Below are positions 33,666-41,597 of a stretch of 64,000 bases of DNA, piece after piece. A program made the translations under genes and the position numbers. Where the stretch lies: NCBI RefSeq assembly GCF_001426185.1, contig NZ_LMRP01000004.1, positions 258,405-322,404 of the forward strand, in the 5' to 3' direction. The DNA comes from Rhodococcus sp. Leaf247. Its GTDB lineage: Bacteria > Actinomycetota > Actinomycetes > Mycobacteriales > Mycobacteriaceae. Positions within the stretch are counted from its first letter, which is position 1, and every line of letters starts with the position of its first letter. The notes under the pieces are model-generated. The model searched no databases. It was not told the DNA's origin and worked only from the letters and a program-made list of their open reading frames with translations.

Positions 33666-35030
33666 TTACTGTATGAGGTTCCCAAATGTTCCGGCTGTGA
33701 CTGTTGTTATCGGTGATGGACTTTCGTTATGGGATTGCGACAGGCGACCCACTGTTGCCGCGATACGGAGGACGTACGCGTCCCGCGCATTGGTGGGGTC
33801 CCGACCGGTCACCTCGGCAATCCTCTTGAGCCGATATCGCACAGTATTTGGATGAACAAACAGTGACCTAGCACACGTCTCGACGGCGCCGCCGCAGTCC
33901 AGATAGGCATCGAGAGTGTCCGACAGTGCCGAACCTGCTGCCGACAGCGGCTGCACGATGTGGTCGTTGAGCGATGTCACCGCGGCAGAATCCCCGAGCA
34001 GCGCTCGTTCGGGCAGCAGTTCGCCCGCGTGCACCGGCCGCGGCGCTCCGCGCCATCCGACGACCGCGTGCATCCCGGCGAACGCTTCGAGGGCACTGGT
34101 GTGCGCCGCGCCGAGAGTTCGGGTCGTCGGTCCGATCACGACCGGGGCATCGGAGAAGTTACGCATCAGGTCGTCGAGGAACGCCGTACTCGACAGATCG
34201 CCCGACAGGTGGCCGCTGACGACCATGACCAACCGGGTTCCCTGAACGACTGCCAGCGCTGCCCGATTGTGTCGCTGCGCCACGGTGTGGACGGTGCCGA
34301 CCACCGAGACACCCTGGTCGGGAGGTGGTGAGCCGACCAGGACCGTCGCGGGAGCTGTCGCGTCCCAGTTCAGGGTGGCGGCCCGCGACAACATGTCCGA
34401 GCCGGTGTCGCCGCGCACCACCGCGTCGACGACCAACGCCTCGAGCCGGGTATCCCAGGCGCCGCGCGATTCGGCAGCACTGGCGTAGACGGATGCCGCG
34501 GCGAATCCCAACTCGCGGCCGTAGCGCAGCACGGCCTCCGTCAACGCGACGAGCTGCTGGTCGTTGCGAGCGAGGGCGGGGAGCCACTGCTCGAAGAACT
34601 CCATGGCCACCCGGACCATGTCGACGGTCTGACGCAACGTGAGCCGGCGAGCCAGATCCTGCGGGATCACCTGGAACGCGTCGAGACTGAAACGGATGTC
34701 GCTGTCGGGGTTCTGTAACCACTCGAGGAAGTTGACCACCGCGGTCTGCACCAGCATCTGCACGCTCGCGCGTTGCGACGCGTCGAGGTCGCTCACGAAC
34801 GGCAGCTGATCCTGCATCTGCGTGAGTGCCTCGGTGGAGAGCCTGCTCGAGAACTGCTTGACCCGACGCAGCAACGCGTCGGGAAGCGGGACTCGTTGTT
34901 GGCGCGCCCGGATCGCGCTTCCGGGGCGGTGCGCCTCCGCAGCGGCACGTCGGAGCTCGCGCCGCTCCCGAACCCGCTCCGATTCCCCCTCCGGAGAACC
35001 GTCGGGGGAATCGGGAGCGATGTCGTTCAT
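33666..35030 (-). CDS. mabR: MabR-like PucR/CdaR-family regulator of mycolate synthesis
   Basis: A 454-residue regulator. After a charged, disordered start (about 1-45) comes a helical region (VNFLEWLQNPDSDIRFSLDA, LTLRQTVDMVRVAMEFFEQW), a GGDEF-like degenerate middle (VVIGPTTRTLGAAHTSALEA) and the C-terminal PucR helix-turn-helix, CARSLFVHPNTVRYRLKRIA at about 398-417. In mycobacteria MabR (Rv2242) activates the fasII operon in response to long-chain acyl-CoA. The same order aceE, mabR, fabD is kept here, all on one strand. ATG 35030 lies 35 bases from the aceE stop, so read-through from aceE is possible; fabD probably has its own promoter. Confidence 0.88.
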   Translation of the reverse strand: MNDIAPDSPDGSPEGESERVRERRELRRAAAEAHRPGSAIRARQQRVPLPDALLRRVKQFSSRLSTEALTQMQDQLPFVSDLDASQRASVQMLVQTAVVNFLEWLQNPDSDIRFSLDAFQVIPQDLARRLTLRQTVDMVRVAMEFFEQWLPALARNDQQLVALTEAVLRYGRELGFAAASVYASAAESRGAWDTRLEALVVDAVVRGDTGSDMLSRAATLNWDATAPATVLVGSPPPDQGVSVVGTVHTVAQRHNRAALAVVQGTRLVMVVSGHLSGDLSSTAFLDDLMRNFSDAPVVIGPTTRTLGAAHTSALEAFAGMHAVVGWRGAPRPVHAGELLPERALLGDSAAVTSLNDHIVQPLSAAGSALSDTLDAYLDCGGAVETCARSLFVHPNTVRYRLKRIAEVTGRDPTNARDAYVLRIAATVGRLSQSHNESPSPITTVTAGTFGNLIQ

Positions 35031-35065
35031 GGACAAGAACCTACGCGCCGCCGCTGGTGGAACCG

Positions 35066-37900
35066 TCAGGCAACGCCCGGGTCGGCCGTCGAGATCGGCG
35101 CCGCGAGAACATCGTCGATCTGGTAGCGCTCGGCTGCCTCGACCGCCTTGTCCTTGTCGACCTCGCCGGACCGGCCGAGCGCGGACAGCACGGCGACGAC
35201 GATGGACTCGGCGTCGACGTTGAAGTGGCGACGGGCGGCCGTGCGGGTGTCGGAGAAGCCGAACCCGTCCGTGCCCAGCGTGGTGTAGCTGCCGGGGACC
35301 CACTGCCGGATCTGATCCGGCACGGCCCGCATCCAGTCGGACGCAGCCACGAACGGGCCCTCGGCGTTCTGGAGCTTGGTGGTCACGTACGGAACCCGCG
35401 GCTCGTCGCCCGGGTTGCGCAGTGCCTCCGTCTCGGCGGCGACACCGTCACGGCGCAGTTCGCCCCAGCTGGTCACCGACCAGACGTCGGCGGACACGCC
35501 GTAGTCCTTCGCGAGGAGCTCCTGAGCGCGAAGTCCGGACGGCATGCCGACGCCGGAGACCAGGATCTGCGCCTTGGGGCCGTCGGCCGTGCCCTCCTGG
35601 AACAGGTAGATGCCCTTCAGCAGACCTTCGACATCGAGATTCTCCGGCTCCGCCGGCTGACGGTAGGGCTCGTTGTAGAGGGTGATGTAGTAGAAGATGT
35701 TCTCTCCGCCGAACCCGTCCACACCCTCGGTTCCGCCATACATACGGCGGAGTCCGTCCTTGATGATGTGGGCGATCTCGAAGGAGAACGCCGGGTCGTA
35801 GGCGACCGCAGCCGGGTTGGTGGCGGCGAGCAGCAACGAGTGCCCGTCGGCGTGCTGCAGGCCCTCGCCGGTGAGGGTGGTGCGGCCGGCGGTGGCGCCG
35901 AGCACGAAGCCGCGGGCCATCTGGTCGGCAGCGGCCCACAGACCGTCACCGGTCCGCTGGAACCCGAACATCGAGTAGAAGATGTACAGCGGGATCATCG
36001 GCTCACCGTGCGTCGAGTACGACGTACCGACCGCGGTGAAGGACGACGTGGAGCCGGCCTCGTTGATGCCCTCGTGCAGGATCTGACCGGTGACATTCTC
36101 CTTGTAGGCCAGCATCAGCTCGGAGTCGACCGATGTGTAGAGCTGCCCGTTGCGGTTGTAGATCTTCAGCGACGGGAACCACGAGTCCATACCGAAGGTG
36201 CGTGCCTCGTCGGGAATGATCGGCACGACGCGGTGCCCGATCTCCTTGTCGCGGAGCAGCTCCTTCATGACGCGGACGAGCGCCATGGTCGTGGCGACTT
36301 CCTGCTTGCCGGAACCCTTCATGATCGACTTGTAGGTCGAGTCGGGCGGCATGGGAAGCGGCTTGGCCGCGGTCCGGCGCTCGGGGACGAAGCCGCCCAA
36401 CGCTTTACGACGGTCGAGCATGTACTGGATCTCGGGGGAGTCCTCGCCCGGGTGGTAGTACGGGGGCAGGTACGGATCCTTCTCGAGCTCCTCGTCGGAG
36501 ATCGGGATGTGCTGGATGTCGCGGAACGCCTTCAGGTCGTCGAGGGTCAGCTTCTTCATCTGGTGGGTCGCATTGCGGCCCTCGAAGTGCTTGCCCAGCG
36601 TGTAGCCCTTGATGGTGTGCGCCAGGATCACCGTCGGCTGACCCTTGTGCTCCATCGCCGCGGCGTAGGCGGCATGGACCTTGCGGTAGTCGTGGCCACC
36701 GCGCTTGAGGTTCCAGATCTCGCTGTCGCTGAGGTCCTTCACCAGTTCCTTGGTGCGGGGGTCGCGACCGAAGAAGTTGTCGCGGACGTAGCTGCCGTCG
36801 TTGGCCTTGTACGTCTGGAAGTCGCCGTCGGGCGTGGTGTTCATGAGGTTCACCAGGGCGCCGTCTCGGTCCTTGTGCAGGAGCGTGTCCCACTCGCGGC
36901 CCCAGACGACCTTGATGACGTTCCAGCCGGCACCGCGGAAGAACGACTCCAGTTCCTGGATGATCTTGCCGTTGCCGCGAACCGGGCCGTCGAGCCGCTG
37001 GAGGTTGCAGTTGACGACGAACGTCAGGTTGTCGAGGCCTTCGGTAGCGGCCACGTGCGCGAGACCACGCGACTCCGGCTCGTCCATCTCACCGTCGCCG
37101 AGGAACGCCCACACGTGCTGGTCGGAGGTGTCCTTGATGCCGCGATCGTCGAGGTAGTGGTTGAAGCGTGCCTGGTAGATGGCGTTCATCGGGCCGAGGC
37201 CCATCGACACCGTCGGGAACTCCCAGAAGTCCTGCATCAGACGCGGGTGCGGGTACGACGGGAGGCCGCCGCCCTGATCCGCGTGGCTGTACTCCTGACG
37301 GAACCCGTCCATCCGCTCGGCGGGGATGCGGCCCTCGAGGAAGGCGCGGGCGTAGATGCCGGGGGAGGCGTGGCCCTGGATGAAGATGTGGTCGCCGCCG
37401 CCGGGGTGGTCCTTGCCGCGGAAGAAGTGGTTGAAGCCCACCTCGTACAGCGCGGCGGACGAGGCGTACGTCGAGATGTGGCCGCCGACGCCGACGCCGG
37501 GGCGCTGCGCACGGTGCACCATGATCGCGGCGTTCCAGCGGATCCATGCGCGGTAGCGACGCTCCATCGACTCGTCGCCGGGGAACCAGGGCTCGTTCTC
37601 GGTGGGGATGGTGTTGACGTAATCGGTTGAGGTGAGCGCCGGGATGGACACGCGCTTCTCGCCGGCACGCTCGAGCATGCGCAGCATCAGATAGCGCGCG
37701 CGCTGCGGTCCGGATCGCTCGAGGAGCTGGTCGAACGATTCCAGCCACTCGTCGGTCTCGTCACTGTCGATATCCGGGAGGTAGGACGCCACCCCCTCTC
37801 GGATGACGCGAACGCGGCCGTCCGTGCTCGCCTTCCGTGCGACAGCGCCTGCCGCGGCATCTGCCGCGTCGGTGCGCTCTTCCTTCGTCGATTCCGACAA
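35066..37900 (-). CDS. aceE: Pyruvate dehydrogenase E1 component, homodimeric
   Basis: A 944-residue thiamine-diphosphate enzyme that decarboxylates pyruvate and passes the acetyl group to the E2 lipoyl domain. The TPP motif is [20 protein letters not shown] ending at [40 protein letters not shown] and [20 protein letters not shown] are typical of the AceE (not E1alpha/beta) type. The start is uncertain: the TTG at 37900 ([11 protein letters not shown]) follows GAGGAG by nine bases, whereas an ATG at 37930 lacks one. The frame continues to 38164 without support. It heads a run leading to mabR and the FAS-II genes, linking acetyl-CoA supply to mycolate synthesis. E2 and E3 are not in the window. 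Confidence 0.95.
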   Translation of the reverse strand: MSESTKEERTDAADAAAGAVARKASTDGRVRVIREGVASYLPDIDSDETDEWLESFDQLLERSGPQRARYLMLRMLERAGEKRVSIPALTSTDYVNTIPTENEPWFPGDESMERRYRAWIRWNAAIMVHRAQRPGVGVGGHISTYASSAALYEVGFNHFFRGKDHPGGGDHIFIQGHASPGIYARAFLEGRIPAERMDGFRQEYSHADQGGGLPSYPHPRLMQDFWEFPTVSMGLGPMNAIYQARFNHYLDDRGIKDTSDQHVWAFLGDGEMDEPESRGLAHVAATEGLDNLTFVVNCNLQRLDGPVRGNGKIIQELESFFRGAGWNVIKVVWGREWDTLLHKDRDGALVNLMNTTPDGDFQTYKANDGSYVRDNFFGRDPRTKELVKDLSDSEIWNLKRGGHDYRKVHAAYAAAMEHKGQPTVILAHTIKGYTLGKHFEGRNATHQMKKLTLDDLKAFRDIQHIPISDEELEKDPYLPPYYHPGEDSPEIQYMLDRRKALGGFVPERRTAAKPLPMPPDSTYKSIMKGSGKQEVATTMALVRVMKELLRDKEIGHRVVPIIPDEARTFGMDSWFPSLKIYNRNGQLYTSVDSELMLAYKENVTGQILHEGINEAGSTSSFTAVGTSYSTHGEPMIPLYIFYSMFGFQRTGDGLWAAADQMARGFVLGATAGRTTLTGEGLQHADGHSLLLAATNPAAVAYDPAFSFEIAHIIKDGLRRMYGGTEGVDGFGGENIFYYITLYNEPYRQPAEPENLDVEGLLKGIYLFQEGTADGPKAQILVSGVGMPSGLRAQELLAKDYGVSADVWSVTSWGELRRDGVAAETEALRNPGDEPRVPYVTTKLQNAEGPFVAASDWMRAVPDQIRQWVPGSYTTLGTDGFGFSDTRTAARRHFNVDAESIVVAVLSALGRSGEVDKDKAVEAAERYQIDDVLAAPISTADPGVA

Positions 37901-38222
37901 CGTGTGTTCTCCTCGATGTGGCGAGGGCATGGTGTGCCCCCGGGCCAGTGCGAGTCGGTCCTGTGACGCCGACCCGCTGTGGTGCTTCACGGTGATCTGG
38001 GTCAATCTCGGGTGATCGCTGTCAATCCTGCCCCATCGGACCCCGCTTGGTGCAGGTGGTTCCCGATTGGGTACACGTGAAATCAATGCAACAGAAAATC
38101 GAGCAGATCGCCGCGTCGGCTTGCGCCGGGGCGCCCGACCATGTTCGCTTTGTCTACTGCACACTTGGCACTACCGCCCGATCGGTCTCGACCGGGTTTT
38201 CTACTTGAAGGAGGACACGACC
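37901..38222 (+). promoter_or_regulatory. Divergent promoter region, aceE / DUF3052
   Basis: A 322-base gap between divergently transcribed genes; both promoters must lie here. I see no strong palindrome or riboswitch-like fold. The strong AAGGAGG ribosome site of the DUF3052 gene is at its right end (38208-38214) and the GAGGAG of aceE at its left. Confidence 0.5.
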
Positions 38223-38645
38223 GTGGTCGCCGCGGCGGACGCCCAGAACTACGCCCAGAAGCTCGGAGTCACCCACGACATGGTCGTGCAAGAGTTGGGT
38301 TGGGACGAAGACACCGACGACGACTTGCGGGCCGACGTCGAGGAGATGATCGGCGGGGAAACCGTCGACGAGGATTCCGACGAGGTCGTCGATGTCGTGC
38401 TGCTGTGGTGGCGCGACGGGGACGGAGACCTCGTGGATGCGCTGATGGATGCCATCACCCCGCTCTCCGACGACGGATTCGTGTGGGTCCTCACTCCCAA
38501 GACAGGCCAGTCAGGCCACGTCGAACCCAGCGAGATCGCCGAATCCGCACCCACCGCAGGCCTTACCCAGACATCGACGACGAACCTCGGTGCATGGATC
38601 GGCAGCCGGCTGGTGCAGCCCAAGGCACAGCCGACGAAGCGCTGA
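38223..38645 (+). CDS. DUF3052 family protein
   Basis: A 140-residue acidic protein conserved in actinobacteria (PF11253; Rv2239c as recalled). It begins VVAAADAQNYAQKLGVTHDM and contains the DEDTDDDLRADVEEMIGGET acidic segment and VDVVLLWWRDGDGDLVDALM, LTPKTGQSGHVEPSEI. The function is unknown; some resemblance to small ATP-grasp-like or stress proteins is not firm. The GTG at 38223 has AAGGAGG eight bases before it, the best ribosome site in the area, so strong translation is expected. The stop overlaps the peroxiredoxin ATG by one base (TGATG), implying coupled expression. Confidence 0.85.
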   Translation: MVAAADAQNYAQKLGVTHDMVVQELGWDEDTDDDLRADVEEMIGGETVDEDSDEVVDVVLLWWRDGDGDLVDALMDAITPLSDDGFVWVLTPKTGQSGHVEPSEIAESAPTAGLTQTSTTNLGAWIGSRLVQPKAQPTKR

Positions 38646-39109
38646 TGGCTGTCGAGGTGGGGGCGCCGGCCCCCGACTTCACACTGAAGGATCAGAACAA
38701 CCAGCCCGTCTCGTTGTCGGACTACCGCGGCTCGAAGAACGTCCTCGTGATCTTCTTCCCGCTCGCGTTCACCGGCACGTGCCAGGGCGAGTTGTGCCGT
38801 GTGCGCGACGAACTGCCCAAGTTCGAGAACGACGACACCGCGGTCATCGCGGTGTCGGTCGGTCCGCCGCCCACACACAAGATCTGGTCCGCCGAACAGG
38901 GGTACACCTTCCCGCTGCTGTCCGACTTCTGGCCGCACGGGGAAGTGGCCCGGCAATACGGCGTGTTCAACGAGGACCTGGGCTTCGCCAACCGCGGAAC
39001 CTTCCTCGTCGACACCGACGGCATCGTCCGGTTCGCCGAGATGATGGGGCCCGGAGAGGCCCGTGACCAGGGCGCTTGGGAGAACGCGCTGGCCGCGCTA
39101 GATTCTTGA
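38645..39109 (+). CDS. ahpE: AhpE-like peroxiredoxin with a BCP-type second cysteine
   Basis: A 154-residue thioredoxin-fold peroxidase. The peroxidatic C46 is in PLAFTGTCQGELCRVRDELP, with T43 at the active-site PxxxT/SxxC position; SVGPPPTHKIWSAEQGYTFP and FANRGTFLVD are characteristic of AhpE (Rv2238c). AhpE of M. tuberculosis is one-Cys, whereas here a second cysteine, C51, makes a CxxxxC pair as in the atypical two-Cys BCP group. It reduces peroxides and peroxynitrite, recycled by mycothiol/mycoredoxin or thioredoxin. Co-translated with DUF3052; a hairpin 7 bases past the stop likely ends the transcript. Confidence 0.9.
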   Translation: MAVEVGAPAPDFTLKDQNNQPVSLSDYRGSKNVLVIFFPLAFTGTCQGELCRVRDELPKFENDDTAVIAVSVGPPPTHKIWSAEQGYTFPLLSDFWPHGEVARQYGVFNEDLGFANRGTFLVDTDGIVRFAEMMGPGEARDQGAWENALAALDS

Positions 39110-39115
39110 GCGCGT

Positions 39116-39134
39116 TCCCCGGTCCTGCCGGGGA
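39116..39134 (+). terminator. Short hairpin after ahpE
   Basis: TCCCCGG/CCGGGGA with a TCCTG loop, beginning 7 bases after the stop and ending 6 bases before tRNA-Val. There is no T-tract. Confidence 0.55.
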
Positions 39135-39140
39135 GCACAG

Positions 39141-39212
39141 GGGCGTATAGCTCAGCGGTAGAGCTCTGGTTTTACACACCAGCGGTCGGGGGTTCGAACC
39201 CCTCTGCGCCCA
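39141..39212 (+). tRNA. tRNA-Val (TAC anticodon)
   Basis: A 72-base cloverleaf: acceptor GGGCGTA/TGCGCCC (one G:T), D arm GCTC/GAGC with a short loop, anticodon loop TTTTACA giving TAC, T arm with GGTTCGAACCCC and discriminator A. CCA is not encoded. A DUF1272 gene starts 5 bases after its 3' end. Confidence 0.96.
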
Positions 39213-39216
39213 CACC

Positions 39217-39519
39217 ATGGACATGCGGCCCAACTGCGAACGGTGCGACGTGGATCTGCCACCGTCGTCCGTCGATGCGTGGGTCTGCACCTACGACTGC
39301 ACTTTCTGCACCGCCTGCGTCGACCGACTGTCGAACGTCTGCCCCAACTGCGGTGGCGGCTTCACCCCTCGCCCCGTACGCCCTGCCCGCGAATGGCGGC
39401 CCGGCTTGTCGGTGGCTTTGCGTCCCGGTTCGACGGTGCGAGTGCACACCCCGTACAGCGAGGCCGAGTTGGACGAGTTCGTGTCGCGAGTTCAGGATGT
39501 GCCGCCGGCTGAGCGGTGA
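39217..39519 (+). CDS. DUF1272 small zinc-binding protein
   Basis: A 100-residue protein. The first half is a treble-cysteine domain: NCERCDVDLP, YDCTFCTACVDRL and VCPNCGGGFTPRP, matching the DUF1272 family (PF06906), which probably binds two zinc ions and has no known activity. The second half is a predicted acidic tail. The ATG at 39217 lies only 5 bases after tRNA-Val, leaving no room for a ribosome site beyond the tRNA acceptor end, so translation from a tRNA-containing transcript or from an internal start at 39223 (MRPNCER) should be considered. Confidence 0.82.
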   Translation: MDMRPNCERCDVDLPPSSVDAWVCTYDCTFCTACVDRLSNVCPNCGGGFTPRPVRPAREWRPGLSVALRPGSTVRVHTPYSEAELDEFVSRVQDVPPAER

Positions 39520-39540
39520 GCGGGCCGGCTCCGCGCCGGG

Positions 39541-39578
39541 CGCTGCGCGCGGTGGTCTGCGCAGGTTGCAGAGTGCGC
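39541..39578 (+). repeat. Palindromic intergenic repeat, copy A
   Basis: A 38-base element with 33 of 38 bases identical to copy B at 40237-40274, sharing TCTGCGCA and TGCAGAGTGCGC words. It lies just past the DUF1272 stop and is bracketed by direct copies of CCGGGCGCTGCGCG. Probably a transcription-ending or mobile palindromic unit. Confidence 0.6.
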
Positions 39579-39693
39579 GCTCGGCCGGGCGCTGCGCGGT
39601 GAGGTAGTGCGAACGACCGATATGCGGCACGGGTCATCGCTGCCACGATGGGCTGCAGGCGGAGGTACCGCTCCATCGCGTGGAGGAAACATA

Positions 39694-40230
39694 GTGAGCA
39701 GCATGAACTTTCGACGCCGACAGATAGCGACCGTTGCTGTGGTGGCGGCCGGGTTGGCCTTCGTCGCACCGGCAGTCGCCAGTGCGCAACCGTCCACATT
39801 CGGTAGCAGCACGGGCAGCAGCCTGATCGACGATCCGATCGGAACCCTGAGCGAGGGGGCACGCATCCTCGGCGAGGCCATCGGCGGATTCGGTGGAAGC
39901 GACCTCGGTAGTAGCGGCCCCGGCACACCGACGCAGAACTGCAACGAGCAGACAGTGTCGGGCGGCGAGGGCGTGACCGATACCAATCACCAGCTCGGCC
40001 GAACGGGTCCGACGTCCTTCGTGCTCGACTACGAGACGGAGAGCGTTCCGGACAACATCGAAGTGTTCTACCAGGGCGGGAAGGTCTACGAATCGGGGTA
40101 CATCGGCGACGACCTGAATGAGGGAACCGGGTCCGCAGTCGTCTCGCTTCCGCCGGGTGGCGCCACGACGGTGTTGGTGCGGGTCACCGGGCCGAGCGGT
40201 ACCTCCTGGGCGTACACCGTCCGCTGCTGA
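39694..40230 (+). CDS. Secreted protein, unknown function
   Basis: A 178-residue exported protein. From the GTG at 39694 (GGAGG seven bases upstream) it reads VSSMNFRRRQIATVAVVAAG and continues to APAVASA before QPS, a classical signal peptide cleaved near residue 31. The mature chain has a Gly/Ser-rich section (FGSSTGSSLIDDPIGTLSEG) and a C-terminal beta domain with VLDYETESVPDNIEVFYQGG and GTSWAYTVRC; two cysteines (QNCNEQ and the last residue) may pair. The C-terminal part resembles carbohydrate- or calcium-binding beta-sandwich modules but no family is certain. It is flanked on both sides by copies of the same palindromic repeat. Confidence 0.72.
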   Translation: MSSMNFRRRQIATVAVVAAGLAFVAPAVASAQPSTFGSSTGSSLIDDPIGTLSEGARILGEAIGGFGGSDLGSSGPGTPTQNCNEQTVSGGEGVTDTNHQLGRTGPTSFVLDYETESVPDNIEVFYQGGKVYESGYIGDDLNEGTGSAVVSLPPGGATTVLVRVTGPSGTSWAYTVRC

Positions 40231-40235
40231 TCGCG

Positions 40236-40293
40236 GCGCAGCGCGCGGCGGTCTGCGCACCGTGCAGAGTGCGCTGACCGCCGCGCGCAGCGC
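40236..40293. terminator. Long stem-loop between convergent genes (repeat copy B)
   Basis: Left arm GCGCAGCGCGCGGCGGTC and right arm GACCGCCGCGCGCAGCGC pair with one mismatch; an inner GCGCAC/GTGCGC stem continues to an 8-base loop, giving a hairpin of about 25 pairs. It lies 6 bases past the secreted-protein stop and 41 bases from the convergent alcohol dehydrogenase stop, so it probably ends transcription in both directions. Part of it repeats copy A at 39541. Confidence 0.7.
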
Positions 40294-40333
40294 CCGGCGC
40301 AACAAGCAACCGGGCGCAGCGCCGCGGGCAGCG

Positions 40334-41491
40334 TCAGAACACCTGCCGGTACAGCTCCTCGATCTGCTGGGCGGTGGGGACGACCGGGTTGTTGTTCGGC
40401 GAACCCGAGGCCAAGGCCTGTTCAGCCATCAGCGGTACCAGCGATTCCCACTTCTCGGCGTCGATGCCGTGCGAGCTGGGGGAGGGCACTTCGACCGTCG
40501 CGCAGAGCTTCTCGATGTAGCTGACCAGTGCTGCCGACGCGACGTCGTCGCTGTCGCCTTCGTGCGCGGCACCGAGTTGCCGCCCGCACTCGGCGTACCG
40601 CTCGGGGGCGCCGGGGATGGAAAAAGCGGTGATCGCGGGGAGCAGCATCGCATTCGACAAGCCGTGTGCGACATGGAAATGCCCGCCGATGGGTCGACTC
40701 ATGCCGTGCACCAGGCAGACGCTGGCGTTGGAGAACGCCATGCCGGCCTGGGTGGATGCGGCCATCATCGCGGCGCGGGCCTCGGCGTCGTCCCCGTCGG
40801 TGTACGCGCGCACGAGGAACTTCCCGATGGTGCGCATCGCGTTCAGGGCCAGGGCGTCGGAAATCGGGTTGGCCTTCTTGCTGACGTACGCCTCGATCGC
40901 GTGGGTCAACGCGTCGACACCGGTGTCCGCGGTGAGGCGGGGAGGCATCGACATCGTCAATTCGGGGTCGACGACGGAGGCAATGGGGAGGAACGACAGG
41001 CCGGGGCACAGCATCTTCTCGTCCGACTCGCTGTCGGTGATGACCGTGAACTGCGTTGCCTCGGAGCCACTTCCGGCGGTGGTCGGGATGGCGATGATGG
41101 GCAGCGCCGGTCCGGTGTACGGGCCGGGCGCCTTGTAGTCGCGCATGACGCCGCCACCCTTGCTGAGCACCGACAGTGCCTTCGCGGTGTCCATGGGGCT
41201 GCCGCCGCCGAAGCCGATGACGGCGTCCGCGTTGTGCGCTGTGACCGCGGCGACGCCGGCGGTGAGGGAGTCGGTGGTGGGGTCGGGAACCGTCTCGGCG
41301 AACAGCGCGCCGGTCTTGCCGGCGGCCGCGATGATGCCCATGACGCGGTCCGCTGCACCCGTGCTGACCATGAACTTGTCGGTCACGAGAAGGGGGCGCT
41401 CGACGCCGAGGTCGGTGAGCACCTGCCCGAGGTCCTCGACGGCACCGGGTCCCATGCGCAGGAAGCGGGGAAAGGAAATGGATGTCGACAT
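40334..41491 (-). CDS. Iron-containing alcohol dehydrogenase
   Basis: A 385-residue group III dehydrogenase. GFGGGSPMDTAKAL is the NAD(P)-binding loop, and IPTTAGSGSEATQFTVITD the following signature. Metal ligands are in TGVDALTHAIEAY (Asp, His), VCLVHGMSRPIGGHFHVAHG (two His). NNNPVVPTAQQIEELY is near the end. It should oxidise a primary alcohol or diol to an aldehyde or semialdehyde. The methylmalonate-semialdehyde dehydrogenase gene lies 106 bases upstream on the same strand, so the pair could take an alcohol through a semialdehyde to an acyl-CoA. The ATG at 41491 follows AGGAG by about 10 bases. Confidence 0.9.
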   Translation of the reverse strand: MSTSISFPRFLRMGPGAVEDLGQVLTDLGVERPLLVTDKFMVSTGAADRVMGIIAAAGKTGALFAETVPDPTTDSLTAGVAAVTAHNADAVIGFGGGSPMDTAKALSVLSKGGGVMRDYKAPGPYTGPALPIIAIPTTAGSGSEATQFTVITDSESDEKMLCPGLSFLPIASVVDPELTMSMPPRLTADTGVDALTHAIEAYVSKKANPISDALALNAMRTIGKFLVRAYTDGDDAEARAAMMAASTQAGMAFSNASVCLVHGMSRPIGGHFHVAHGLSNAMLLPAITAFSIPGAPERYAECGRQLGAAHEGDSDDVASAALVSYIEKLCATVEVPSPSSHGIDAEKWESLVPLMAEQALASGSPNNNPVVPTAQQIEELYRQVF

Positions 41492-41597
41492 CGTCGTCGT
41501 GCTCCTTCTCGTGGTCGGTCGTGCGTGATGCGGAAATGCCGATGCCGCACCGACCCCCATACTGCGGGACGTCGGTGCGGCTCGGGTGGAGAGGTGG

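Noticed and set aside
35057-37630. 857-residue plus-strand ORF opposite aceE
   Set aside because: Antisense shadow; the minus strand encodes a textbook pyruvate dehydrogenase E1.
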